A DNA stretch of 60,677 nt. It comes from an uncultured Chromatiaceae bacterium (lineage in GTDB: Bacteria; Pseudomonadota; Gammaproteobacteria; Enterobacterales; Alteromonadaceae). The position numbers and the translations under genes are program-made. The stretch lies in the NCBI GenBank assembly GCA_937978655.1, contig CALJUX010000021.1:1-60677 (forward strand), given 5' to 3'. Below the pieces are notes generated by a model that searched no databases, had not been told where the DNA came from, and saw only the letters and a list, made by a program, of their open reading frames with translations. Below are positions 17,046-25,409 of the stretch, piece after piece. Every line of letters begins with the position of its first letter. Position 1 is the stretch's first letter.

Positions 17046-18281
17046 TTATTCATACCGCAGCGCATCAATAGGTGCAAGTCTGGCGGCTTTCACTGCCGGC
17101 ATCAGGCCAAATACCACGCCAATAAAAGTGGTAAAACCCAGTGATAACAACACCGCCCACAGCGGCACCACGGCATCTGCGAGGCCTGGAATTAACGCGC
17201 CGAGTAAAGCGGCCACGCCGTAACCCAATAACAAACCAAGCAAACCACCAAATAAACTCAGCAGCACGGCCTCTAACAAAAACTGCAGCAAAATCACCTG
17301 GGGTGTCGCCCCCAGCGCTTTGACGATGCCGATTTCGCGGGTGCGCTCGGTCACCGACACCAGCATGATATTCATCACACCAATACCACCGACCAACAAA
17401 CTGATGCCAACCACACCGGCTGCCACCAGCGTGACGGAATTCAGCACCTGATTAAACTGGCTTTTCATTTTCTCGGCGGTGATAAATTCAAAAGGGTCGG
17501 CCGCGTCACTGCCAAGGCCACGTTTGGCGCGCAGCACGGTACGGATTTGCTGCTGTAGCGCCTGTTCGTCGACGCCGGCTTTGGCGCGATAGCTGATTTC
17601 AACCTGTAGTTGGTCCGGGCCATTCAGCGCTTTGGCGGTCTGAAATGGCGTGATGATGTAATTGTCCTGGTCAAAACCAAACAGGCTACCGCGTTTTTCG
17701 CCGACCCCGATAATGCGGAACCAGTCACCGGAGATCAGCACAAATTCGCCAACCGGGTTGGCCGGCAGCTGTAATTTGTTGATTAGCGACGGGCCAATAA
17801 AAGCCACCCGGCGGCGGCGTTCGTCATCTTGCGGCAGGATAAAACGGCCAAGCTGCGGGTAAATCCGAATCACATGCTGATAATTCGGCGCCGCACCAAT
17901 CAGCTGGCTTTGACTGCTGCTACGGCCATAACTGACACTGAGCCCCATGCTGTAGGCTGGCATTGCCACAGTGATTTGCTCAAAGTCGCTGACTTTATTC
18001 AGTAAAGCCTCGTAGTCGCTGTCGGTAAGTTTATTGCGAAAACCCAGCAGTTCCTGATCCGGCGTGGTAAAAGCGCGCAGCGTGGTCATGTCAGAACCTA
18101 AATCATCGAGCTGGCCGCGAATACCGGCGCTTAAACCCTGCATAATGGCGACCACGCTGATGACCGCCGCTACACCGATAATAATGCCGAGTGTGGTCAG
18201 GCCGCTGCGCAGTAAATGCAGCCGGATCGATAACACCGCACTTTGCGCGCACTGACTGAACATTTGCCAGAAAGCTAACAT
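17046..18281 (-). CDS. MacB/FtsX-type ABC exporter permease
   Basis: Inner-membrane permease of 411 residues. TM1 (about 23-45: LTTLGIIIGVAAVISVVAIM) is followed by a periplasmic MacB_PCD domain (about 50-270). Three C-terminal helices carry the FtsX domain (VTERTREIGIVKALGA), and the protein ends with the family signature P-AVKAARLAPIDALRYE. Unlike E. coli MacB, the ATPase is a separate polypeptide encoded just upstream. Such permeases transmit force to the periplasm rather than forming a classical channel. Two overlapping ATGs lie at 18287 and 18281; AAGGA is 7 bp from the second and only 1 bp from the first, hence 18281. It lies 35 bp after the ATPase gene. Confidence 0.92.
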   Translation of the reverse strand: MLAFWQMFSQCAQSAVLSIRLHLLRSGLTTLGIIIGVAAVISVVAIMQGLSAGIRGQLDDLGSDMTTLRAFTTPDQELLGFRNKLTDSDYEALLNKVSDFEQITVAMPAYSMGLSVSYGRSSSQSQLIGAAPNYQHVIRIYPQLGRFILPQDDERRRRVAFIGPSLINKLQLPANPVGEFVLISGDWFRIIGVGEKRGSLFGFDQDNYIITPFQTAKALNGPDQLQVEISYRAKAGVDEQALQQQIRTVLRAKRGLGSDAADPFEFITAEKMKSQFNQVLNSVTLVAAGVVGISLLVGGIGVMNIMLVSVTERTREIGIVKALGATPQVILLQFLLEAVLLSLFGGLLGLLLGYGVAALLGALIPGLADAVVPLWAVLLSLGFTTFIGVVFGLMPAVKAARLAPIDALRYE

Positions 18282-18316
18282 TTTCATTTCCTTATCCGTT
18301 TTTTACCGCTGCGCTT

Positions 18317-19102
18317 TTAAACCGCGAGCGCGCTGTGGCCTTGCTGTTGCTGCCGGTCAGCGACAATACGGCCGTCCACTAACCGCACTACCCGGCGACA
18401 ATGATCCGCAATTTCCTGTTCGTGGGTCACCAGGATGATGGTCTGGCCCTGCGCATGTAATTCATCAAACAGCGCCATAATGCTGGCTGTGGTTTTGCTG
18501 TCGAGGTTGCCGGTCGGCTCGTCGCCAAGCAATACCGCCGGCTCTGTGACCAAAGCCCGCGCTATCGCCACCCGCTGGCGCTGACCGCCGGACAGCTGAC
18601 TCGGCAGATGCTGCGCTTTGTCGGCAAGGCCAACCCGCTCCAGCACCGCCATGGCATGGGCGAGCCGCTCGGGTTTACTCATCACCCGGTACAGCAAAGG
18701 CTGCATCACATTTTGCAGTGCGCTTAAGCGCGGCAATAAGTTAAAACTCTGAAAAATAAAACCAATCTGCTGATTTCTGACCTGCGCCAGCGCGGTTTCA
18801 TCCAGGCTCGCTACCGGCTGACCACAGAGCAGATAATCGCCTTGGTCCGGTGTATCGAGGCAACCCAGCATATTCAGCAGTGTGGATTTGCCGGAGCCGC
18901 TGGGGCCAATCAGCGCGACATAATCGTTGCGCCCGACTTTGAGCTGAATATCGGCCAGCGCAGTGAAGGTCTCGCCGGCCATTTGATAATGTTTGCTGAT
19001 GCCACGCAGCTCAATTACCGGAGGCTCACTCTTGGTCGGCTCACTTTTGGCCGACACAGTCTGGGACGGCTCCGTCAGCGCAGGAATAGGGACCGCCATC
19101 AT
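18317..19102 (-). CDS. MacB/LolD-type ABC exporter ATPase
   Basis: ATP-hydrolysing subunit of the exporter, 261 residues. Walker A GPSGSGKS (66-73), Q-loop FIFQSFNLLPRL (116-127), signature LSGGQ (170-174), Walker B VLLGDE (190-195, catalytic E195) and switch H227 are all intact. A roughly 28-residue Lys/Pro/Ser/Glu-rich N-terminal extension precedes the nucleotide-binding domain and is not typical of the family. The start overlaps the adaptor stop (ATGA, 19099-19102) and has GGCGGAG 7 bp upstream. It is expected to dimerise beneath a permease dimer. Confidence 0.93.
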   Translation of the reverse strand: MMAVPIPALTEPSQTVSAKSEPTKSEPPVIELRGISKHYQMAGETFTALADIQLKVGRNDYVALIGPSGSGKSTLLNMLGCLDTPDQGDYLLCGQPVASLDETALAQVRNQQIGFIFQSFNLLPRLSALQNVMQPLLYRVMSKPERLAHAMAVLERVGLADKAQHLPSQLSGGQRQRVAIARALVTEPAVLLGDEPTGNLDSKTTASIMALFDELHAQGQTIILVTHEQEIADHCRRVVRLVDGRIVADRQQQQGHSALAV

Positions 19103-20334
19103 GGTTTGACTCCGCCAGTTGGCGCTTCAAACCGCACTTTGGCGCCTTCCTTCAGGCTGGCAAAAATCCGCGTTGGCCCGGTGATCACCTGTTCAGTGCC
19201 TGTAAGTCCGGCACTGATTTGCTGTGCGGTGTCAGTGGCAAGGCCGACTTCAACGGTTTGCGGATAAGCGCGGCCATCGCGCACCAGCCAGACTTGCCGG
19301 TTGTTATTGCTGGCAGTTGCAGTTTTTTCTGCCGAAGTGGCGGCTGGGGCCGGCTGTAGTGCCGATACCGGCACTGACCAGACCTGCGACAGCGCTGCGG
19401 TTTGCAGTTCAGCCCGGCAACTCATACCCGGATAAAGCGCGTTCTCAGCATTTTCCAGCAGCACTTTGACTTTAAAAGCCAAGGCCTGACTCTGGCCAAG
19501 CTGACGGGCGCTGCTGCTGATACTTTGCACTTTGCCATTCAGCGCCTGATCTGGTGCTGCCGCAGCAAAGACTTTCACATTCTGACTGACAAAAACGCTA
19601 TGCACATCGGCTTCGTCCAGCCGCAGTTCGGCCAGTAAGGCGCTGGTGTCGGCGATGGTCATCAGGTCGCTGCCCATCATCTGCGCGCTGCCCGGGATCA
19701 CGGTTTCACCGGCTTTGACATCTACCGCCACAATGACGCCGCTGATCGGCGAGCGCAGTTCGGTTTTGGCCAGTAAATCTGCGGCTTGTTTTTCCGCAGC
19801 CAGGCTTTGCGCCAGCTGTTGCTGTGCAGCTTGTTGCTGCAATAACGCCAGCTGCTGTTCACTTTGCAGATTATCCAGCAATTCTTGTTGGATCAGGCCA
19901 CGACTGGCCAGTTGCTGCTGGCGTTTTAGCTGGCGCTCGGCGTTTTTCAGCCGGGTCGTTGCCATCTGAATATCGGTGCGGGCACGGGCGGTCTGGGCGC
20001 GGGCTTGCTCCAGACTGGCGCTGTAGCTTTGCGGGTCCAGTTGCAGCAGCAGCTGGCCGGCTTCGACTTTGTCGCCTTCCTGCACAAAAACCGCATCGAC
20101 TCTGGCCATCAGCTCTGAGCGCAGCGCCACCTGGGTGCGGTACACCAGATTGCCGGAGGCCAGAATGCTGTCAGTCAAATCGCCTTTGCTGACATGGCTC
20201 ACTTGCACATCCAGCGCCTGGGTTTGTTTGCGGTACGCTGTGACACCGGCAATAGTTGCCAAAATCACCGCCGCGATCAACAGCCGGCGCCAGAGCGTGG
20301 CTGCTGAGGTTGTAGAAACAGTGGGTTCAGTCAT
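19099..20334 (-). CDS. MacA-like periplasmic adaptor
   Basis: HlyD-family adaptor of 411 residues for the ABC exporter. A single N-terminal membrane anchor (about 17-35) leads to the lipoyl half-motif (SELMARVDAVFVQEGDKVEAGQ, split by the hairpin). A long Gln/Ala coiled-coil hairpin (about 95-180, with QQQAAQQQ runs), the second lipoyl half (LRSPISGVIV), a beta-barrel and a membrane-proximal domain follow. By analogy with MacA it would stimulate the ATPase and dock on a TolC-type channel. The start at 20334 is supported by GAGGAC; a longer frame starts 12 codons upstream inside the yip1 3' end. It lies 10 bp after the upstream Yip1-family gene. Confidence 0.9.
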   Translation of the reverse strand: MTEPTVSTTSAATLWRRLLIAAVILATIAGVTAYRKQTQALDVQVSHVSKGDLTDSILASGNLVYRTQVALRSELMARVDAVFVQEGDKVEAGQLLLQLDPQSYSASLEQARAQTARARTDIQMATTRLKNAERQLKRQQQLASRGLIQQELLDNLQSEQQLALLQQQAAQQQLAQSLAAEKQAADLLAKTELRSPISGVIVAVDVKAGETVIPGSAQMMGSDLMTIADTSALLAELRLDEADVHSVFVSQNVKVFAAAAPDQALNGKVQSISSSARQLGQSQALAFKVKVLLENAENALYPGMSCRAELQTAALSQVWSVPVSALQPAPAATSAEKTATASNNNRQVWLVRDGRAYPQTVEVGLATDTAQQISAGLTGTEQVITGPTRIFASLKEGAKVRFEAPTGGVKP

Positions 20335-20344
20335 CAAAAAGTCC

Positions 20345-21085
20345 TCAGGCCACCAGAGCCCACAGGCCAAAAATCAGCAGCACCGGCGTGCCCACCACCA
20401 CAGCTGCACGCTTGGCGCTGAAAGCTGCCGCGCTTTGCAGACCAGCAAATAAAATCCACAGTTGCCAGATTAAAAACACATTGATGCTCTCCGCCCAGCT
20501 GTACAGCGCATGGCCGACGGGTAAATCCAGCACCAGTTGATTTAAGGATGCGTAGTTCACCAGCATCAGCGGCTGGTCCGGGCTGTCAGAGAGCAGCACC
20601 AGCACGGCAAGACCGAGGATATTGACCAGCGTCGGCAGCTGACTCCAGACCACTAACGCAAACCACTGGCCATAACTCAGTGCTTTTTGCAATTTGCCGG
20701 TTAGCAACAGATAACCGGCGGTGATAGCGGTAAAAGCCAGACTGCCGACCGCCACCGATACAGCGCCAATGATTGGCGTGGCACCGGCCATACTGGCCAT
20801 CGCGGCGCGGATTTGTTCGGTTTCGGCCGGGGTGAGCTCACCGGCATGTAAAATTTGTTGTTCGACCAGCCAGGCCGGGCTCATGCCGGCATAAAACCAA
20901 TAGATGATGGCTGTGGTCAGCAAAACCTGAAGGGCCAGCAACCACAAGTGACGGCCGGATTGCTGCGGCACTGTCGCCAGCGCGGCAGCCGGGTTTAATA
21001 AGGTATTGAGGATTTGGCTGAAAAAGCCGGGGGTATTGGTTGAGGTTGCTGCCGCTGTTGGCGCGCTGAGCACGGGGTCTGTCAT
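20345..21085 (-). CDS. Yip1-domain inner-membrane protein
   Basis: A 246-residue polytopic membrane protein and first gene of the six-gene exporter operon. After a hydrophilic N-terminus with Ser/Thr/Ala (1-22) comes the Yip1-type opening FFSQILNTLLNPAAAL. Five or so hydrophobic helices follow (about 46-65, 98-125, 142-165, 200-220, 226-246) with a typical ALSYGQWFALVVWSQLP loop. Yip1-family proteins in bacteria have no firm function. Fixed linkage to the adaptor, ATPase and permease genes suggests an accessory membrane component or substrate-release factor; this is inference. The promoter region lies at 21086-21240. Confidence 0.8.
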   Translation of the reverse strand: MTDPVLSAPTAAATSTNTPGFFSQILNTLLNPAAALATVPQQSGRHLWLLALQVLLTTAIIYWFYAGMSPAWLVEQQILHAGELTPAETEQIRAAMASMAGATPIIGAVSVAVGSLAFTAITAGYLLLTGKLQKALSYGQWFALVVWSQLPTLVNILGLAVLVLLSDSPDQPLMLVNYASLNQLVLDLPVGHALYSWAESINVFLIWQLWILFAGLQSAAAFSAKRAAVVVGTPVLLIFGLWALVA

Positions 21086-21240
21086 CGCAGTCTTCCTTGT
21101 TGTGGTTTACCAAGTGGAGTTACTGAGTGCAGAGTAAAATGAGCGGAAGCGACAGGTGAAAAAGATGTGAAGTTCGGCAGTGCTGCGTGACAAAAGGCAG
21201 CAATGCCGGATAAAAGGTGAGTGGGGTTGCAGGCGACAGG

Positions 21241-22125
21241 TTAGTGCAGAGCGATGCGCTCAATACTGCCATCGCGCTGCATGGTGACATAAAGCCAGCG
21301 CTCATCCGGTGACAACGCGACATTGGTCGGATATTGGCCATGCAGGCGGAACTCTTTTAACACTTTGCCAGCCGGGCTCAGTTTCACCACAGTGCCTTTG
21401 CCATAGCGGGCGATATACAGATTGCCGGCGCTGTCACAGCGCATGCCGTCGAGGCCAAAATCAGCAAACTCAATCAGCAGTTTTTTTGCGCCAATCTCCA
21501 GCTGGTCATTCAGCGGATAGGCCCAGACTTTGCGCTGTGCGCTTTCGTTCAGATACAACCAGCGCTGGTCCGGGCTGACTTCGACGCCATTGCTGGTGCC
21601 GGTCTGGTCAATTGGTTGGGCTTTGCCGTCGGCACCGATGCGCCACAGCTGCCCCTGGTTGTTTTTCCAGTCCGGATCACTGGCGAAAATCACGCCGGCC
21701 TTCGTCAGCGCTAAATCATTGGGCTGGTGCATCTTTGGTTCATGTACATAGGAACTTAACGCGCCGTTGGCATAACGCCAAATGCGGTGCCCGGTGTAGT
21801 CGGCAATCCACATCACACCTTGCGCATCGATTTGAATACCATTGCCGGTACTGCCTGCCGGCAGACGTAAATGCAGGCTGGCTTTGCCGTCCGGCGTCAC
21901 TTTGCCAATGCTGCCTTTGTGTTCATCGCCGGCACCACCGAAGTTCACTGCATACAGATTGCCGGCGCTGTCGGTGTCCGGGCCTTCTACTTCCGCATGA
22001 AAAGTGCCGGCAGGGACAAAAATCTGGCTGTCTGGTCCCTGGCTGCCGGCTGGCGGCGTAGTGCCAGTACTGCTGCAGGCGCTGAGCAGCATAGCAAGCA
22101 GGGCAGCGTTAAGTTTGTTATGCAC
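21241..22125 (-). CDS. SMP-30/gluconolactonase-like lipoprotein
   Basis: A 294-residue exported beta-propeller. A lipoprotein signal with lipobox LLSAC places the lipidated residue at C17. Repeated blades such as DSAGNLYAVNF, DAQGVMWIADY, TKAGVIFASD, SPDQRWLYLNE and DSAGNLYIARY are typical of SMP-30/gluconolactonase/LRE propellers. The family hydrolyses sugar or aryl lactones using a divalent metal at the propeller centre; candidate metal ligands are the early Glu (VEGPD), an Asn in QPND and an Asp in SDPD. The gene follows the flavin oxidase with 35 bp spacing, so the two are probably co-transcribed and could act in series. Ordinary substrate is unknown. Confidence 0.82.
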   Translation of the reverse strand: MHNKLNAALLAMLLSACSSTGTTPPAGSQGPDSQIFVPAGTFHAEVEGPDTDSAGNLYAVNFGGAGDEHKGSIGKVTPDGKASLHLRLPAGSTGNGIQIDAQGVMWIADYTGHRIWRYANGALSSYVHEPKMHQPNDLALTKAGVIFASDPDWKNNQGQLWRIGADGKAQPIDQTGTSNGVEVSPDQRWLYLNESAQRKVWAYPLNDQLEIGAKKLLIEFADFGLDGMRCDSAGNLYIARYGKGTVVKLSPAGKVLKEFRLHGQYPTNVALSPDERWLYVTMQRDGSIERIALH

Positions 22126-22160
22126 GTGTTTACTCCAAAAAATTGTTATAAATTCACATA

Positions 22161-23681
22161 TCAGACTTTAATGCCTTGCGTCTGGCGGAACAAGCCCTGT
22201 GGGTCATAACGCCGCTTGATTTGTTGCAGCCGGGCATAATGACCGGCGTAGTAAGCCAGCGCCGGGTGTTTCATCAGCGCGTCGGTATAATTCAGATAGG
22301 CGCCGCCGCTGCTCCAGCGCCGCATCTGGTAGCGCATCTGATGGCACCAGGCCGCACTTTGCGCCAGTAAAGTTTCAGCGCTGTGCTCCGGATGAATGGT
22401 CAGGTACTGCGCACTGAACAGCGCCTGGCGGTGGGCAAAAGCACTGAAATCACGCGGTTTGGCGGCGATAGCGCCGCCCATCAGTGTCAGCAGTACGGCG
22501 CCGGTCTGGCCCTGACTGGCGCGCCGACGCATCGCGGTTAACAGCGCCTGACAACCGGCCTGATCCAGTGCTTTGTTAAACATATCGGAGCTGCCGGCCA
22601 TCGCCACCCGTTTCAGCCGGCCGGCGGCATGTTGGGTTGGCAATTTACATTGATTGGTATCGAGGCCCCGGCAGTCGCTCAGCATAAAATCCAGATATTG
22701 ATGGTCCTGCATATCGACTTCGCCCCACAGACTGCTGAGGCGGTTTTCCAGCTGCTGCCAGGCGGCCGTGACCGCAGCCTGATGGCCGATGCTGCAACAG
22801 CGGATTTGAATTTCCGCTGGGTTTTTACTGTTGCCATTAACCCAAATCGCCAGCTGGGTCCACACCGTGTCCGGTAGCTGCGCCGCCCAGCGTTGCCATT
22901 CGCGCAGCACCAGTTCGCCGTCTTTCAGCGGATAACGGCCGATATAATTACGCACCGGCGCACTGGTAAAAGTCTGCATTTTTAACTGGGTCAAGATACC
23001 AAACTGACCACCACCGCCGCCGCGCACGGCCCAGAATAAGTCAGTGTTCTCACTACTGTTACAGCGGCGGATCTCGCCATCGGCTGTGACGATCTCGGCT
23101 TCCAGTAAAGCGTCGCAGGTCAGGCCATATAGCCGGTCGGCAATGCCAAGGCCACCACCTTGTACCAGCCCGGCAATGCCGACACCGGCGCAGCTGCCGG
23201 CCGGAATGGAGCGTTGCCATTGGCCAAGCGCAGCATAAACATTACCGAGCGTGGCGCCGGCACCGATGCTGGCGACATCCTGGTTCAGACTGATCTGGTT
23301 CATGGCACCGAGGTCAATCAGCACACCGGTGGTGGATGACAAACCGGTATAACTGTGGCCACCACCGCGGATAGCAAAGGGCAGCGCAAACCGCGCCAGA
23401 AAACGCACCAGCTGTTGCACGTCCTGGCTGCTGGCCGGCCGGGCTATCAGCGCCGGGATTTTATGATCGTAACGGCTATTGGCGGCGCGGGCACGCCATT
23501 GGAATTCAGCGTGTTGTGAAAACAGCAGTTCGCCTTGCAGCTGGTGTTGCAGTGTCAGCCAGTCTTCGGCAGAGGGCTGCGGCGCGACCGATTGGATTTG
23601 TGGCAGGCGCTGACTGCAGCCGCTGAGCACTGAAAGTGCCGGGATGGCACTGCATAAACCTAAAAATTGACGTCGTAACAA
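22161..23681 (-). CDS. Exported bicovalent-FAD (BBE-type) oxidase
   Basis: A 506-residue FAD-linked oxidase of the PCMH/berberine-bridge family. The N-terminus combines a twin-arginine-like RRQFLG (3-8) with a lipobox LSGC (C22), so it is exported and possibly lipidated. The FAD domain carries both predicted flavin attachment residues: H109 in RGGGHS and C164 in AGSCAGVG. The C-terminus holds the BBE motif YLNYTDALM...YAGHYARLQQIKRRYDP. Known relatives oxidise sugars at C1 to lactones or oxidise alcohols, using O2. Its position directly upstream of a lactonase-type gene fits carbohydrate oxidation. The promoter should lie in 23682-23851, where I see no other feature. Confidence 0.85.
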   Translation of the reverse strand: MLRRQFLGLCSAIPALSVLSGCSQRLPQIQSVAPQPSAEDWLTLQHQLQGELLFSQHAEFQWRARAANSRYDHKIPALIARPASSQDVQQLVRFLARFALPFAIRGGGHSYTGLSSTTGVLIDLGAMNQISLNQDVASIGAGATLGNVYAALGQWQRSIPAGSCAGVGIAGLVQGGGLGIADRLYGLTCDALLEAEIVTADGEIRRCNSSENTDLFWAVRGGGGGQFGILTQLKMQTFTSAPVRNYIGRYPLKDGELVLREWQRWAAQLPDTVWTQLAIWVNGNSKNPAEIQIRCCSIGHQAAVTAAWQQLENRLSSLWGEVDMQDHQYLDFMLSDCRGLDTNQCKLPTQHAAGRLKRVAMAGSSDMFNKALDQAGCQALLTAMRRRASQGQTGAVLLTLMGGAIAAKPRDFSAFAHRQALFSAQYLTIHPEHSAETLLAQSAAWCHQMRYQMRRWSSGGAYLNYTDALMKHPALAYYAGHYARLQQIKRRYDPQGLFRQTQGIKV

Positions 23682-23851
23682 TTGCAGGAAGCCTCAGAAA
23701 AAAACAACAACATCGGGCAGTGGAACCAGACTTCTGACTCCGGCAGCAGGTTCAGGTTCAATCTAAAGGCTCTGAATGGTTGCGCCAAGCGGCAATTCGG
23801 CAGTGTGACGGTGCGGGCGGTCCAGTGGCGTAACAGCGGCTAGTCCGGATG

Positions 23852-24196
23852 TCAGGTGCTCAGTCCTGCCACCAGCTCCTGACTGATTTGTAACACCAGC
23901 GGTAAGTCGGCCTCAGCCGGGTCTTGCTGCAGTTCGTTCAGCACAGTTTCGGCCAGTTGTAGCAGGCTTTGTTTTAATGCCTGCGGGTAGGGATGCTGTT
24001 CGTCCAGCATCAGGCCACGGATAGTGACCCAGACCAGCCGGCAGTCGCCGCAGACCTGATTCAGCGCAAAAGCGTCCTTGTTATCCATCGCTCGTTCCAG
24101 CGCAAAACAGATCTGCGCCAGCACCTGCGCATCGAGCTGTTTACTCTGCGGTGTCAGTTGCCGGGTTTGTTGATAAAGCTGTATGGCTTTGTTCAT
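23852..24196 (-). CDS. FlaF-family flagellin chaperone-like protein
   Basis: A 114-residue all-helical protein. It follows the FlaF pattern: N-terminal IQLYQQTRQLTP, a central helix with QICFALERAM, the segment C-RLVWVTIRGLML, a PQALKQSLLQLAE helix, and C-terminal LPLVLQISQELVAGL matching the family's ending (I-x-N/S-x-x-L-x-x-GL). In Caulobacter and relatives FlaF binds flagellin and is needed for its secretion and assembly, working with FlbT. FlaF is mainly an alphaproteobacterial family, and no flbT or other flagellar gene is in this window. The gene lies 99 bp downstream of the flagellin-like gene, in the same direction, so a dedicated chaperone role for that protein is the obvious inference. 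Confidence 0.72.
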   Translation of the reverse strand: MNKAIQLYQQTRQLTPQSKQLDAQVLAQICFALERAMDNKDAFALNQVCGDCRLVWVTIRGLMLDEQHPYPQALKQSLLQLAETVLNELQQDPAEADLPLVLQISQELVAGLST

Positions 24197-24248
24197 GGGA
24201 ACACTTCTTATGCATTGGTACCGGACGGGAATGGGGGCCGGTCAACCA

Positions 24249-24275
24249 GTGCAGCAGGCCACCCGGCTGCTGCAC
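24249..24275 (-). repeat. 9-bp hairpin between flagellin-like and FlaF-like genes
   Basis: GTGCAGCAG (24249-24257) pairs perfectly with 24267-24275 around a 9-base loop. It starts 20 bp after the stop of the flagellin-like gene (24296) and lies 52 bp ahead of the flaF-like start (24196). Without a T-tract, it may be a partial terminator or an RNA-processing or stability hairpin that sets different expression of product and chaperone. Confidence 0.5.
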
Positions 24276-24295
24276 CTCAGGTGGGCTGGTTGTGT

Positions 24296-25159
24296 TTAGC
24301 TGAACAACGCCGCCAGTGAATTGACGTTTTTATTGCTGCTGCTTTGTGACAGACCGCTAAATTGTGTTTTGATTTGTTCCCGCGCCTGTTTCGCCTGTTC
24401 CAGCGCCTGATCGCGCTTTTCGGTTTCGTCAGCGGATAAAGTGCGGCTATTGCCAGATTTGGCGCTTTCCAGTCGTTGCGCTGCTTTGGCAGCCAGGCTG
24501 GCGGTTTCGAGGCGTTTGCTGACGTCGGCGTCGGACTTTTTCAGCCGGGCAGTGGTGTCTTGCGTGGTTTTTTCCGCACTCGCCAGCGAACCGGCTTTTT
24601 TGTCATCGCCGCTCAGCAGCGCTTTGGCTTCAGCCGCCGAACCGATTTTTTCCGGCAGGCCCAGTGCCTTGGCCGATTTGCTGCTGGCGACTTCGAGTTC
24701 GCCACCGCGGGTATTGGTGGATACCGTCTGGTTTTTGCTGTCGGTCAGCAGATTGGTTTTGCTGGCGCTGTTGCCTGAACCGGATTTGACGGTGGCTTTA
24801 TCCTGACTGGCGATAATGCTGTCGCGCGCTTTGGTGTAATCGGCCTGCAGTTTTTCCCGATCTTTACCGGTAATTTTCTCGTCGGCCAGTTTAGTGGCGA
24901 TATCACGCACTTGTTTGAGCTGACCATCAATTTCTTTGTTGGCGGTGCTGGCAGCGCCGATGGCGGTTTTGCTGTTGGCCAGGCTTTGTTGCACGGCGGT
25001 GTAACGTTCGGCCTCGGTGCTACGGCTGGTTTTTGTGCCGCTGTTTTCCGGCGCGCTGCTCTTCGCCGGAGTGGCCAGTGTGGCGGATGTCGCGGAGGTA
25101 CTGCTGCTTTGTTGCGTCTGGCTGATGGCCTGAGTGCTGCCGGAAATTGCGCTGACCAT
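24296..25159 (-). CDS. Flagellin-like secreted protein
   Basis: A 287-residue protein without signal peptide, cysteine or tryptophan, rich in Ser/Ala/Thr/Lys, as is typical of flagellar type III export substrates. Residues about 1-50 are disordered (Gln/Ser/Thr/Ala-rich). Residues about 51-135 resemble the D1 region of flagellins: two long helices with ANKEIDGQLKQVRDIATKLAD and GKDREKLQADYTKARDSI, then KTNLLTDS, matching the flagellin order ...RELAVQA...SDRxALQAE...NGKNLLDG. A C-terminal helical part (about 205-265) follows. It lacks the full N- and C-terminal D0 helices of true flagellin. AGGAG precedes ATG 25159. The adjacent FlaF-like gene supports a flagellin-related identity. It could be a minor filament or cap component, or a protein released through the flagellar channel. 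Confidence 0.6.
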   Translation of the reverse strand: MVSAISGSTQAISQTQQSSSTSATSATLATPAKSSAPENSGTKTSRSTEAERYTAVQQSLANSKTAIGAASTANKEIDGQLKQVRDIATKLADEKITGKDREKLQADYTKARDSIIASQDKATVKSGSGNSASKTNLLTDSKNQTVSTNTRGGELEVASSKSAKALGLPEKIGSAAEAKALLSGDDKKAGSLASAEKTTQDTTARLKKSDADVSKRLETASLAAKAAQRLESAKSGNSRTLSADETEKRDQALEQAKQAREQIKTQFSGLSQSSSNKNVNSLAALFS

Positions 25160-25409
25160 GCTGGTCTCCTGCTAAGGGCGAAAAACTTCTTGAGTGTATC
25201 AAAACTTTGCTGGTTTTTCAGCCTGCGGCGGCAAAAAGTTGCCACGCACCGCCACAGGCTGCAGCCAGGGCTTTGCTTAAACCGCAGGTCCTGGTTGACG
25301 CTGTCGCTTTCGTCTTTCACACTGAATTCTCAGTCAAAAAGTCAGGCGCAGGTCTGGATCAGGCCGCGTCGACCGGGACGCCAGCCGGATAAAGCCGGGT
25401 AAGGTTGTT

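Noticed and set aside
17141..17323. Small plus-strand frames within the ABC permease gene
   Set aside because: They are antisense to the FtsX domain and have no independent coding signal.
23682..23851. Possible riboswitch-like stretch upstream of the flavin oxidase
   Set aside because: Short GAACCTG-like pieces recall a TPP element on the minus strand, but the paired helices and the rest of the conserved core are missing.
25231..25244. Sigma-54-like TGGC...TGC on the minus strand upstream of the flagellin-like gene
   Set aside because: Only 9 bases lie between GG and GC; the factor needs 10, and it tolerates little change.
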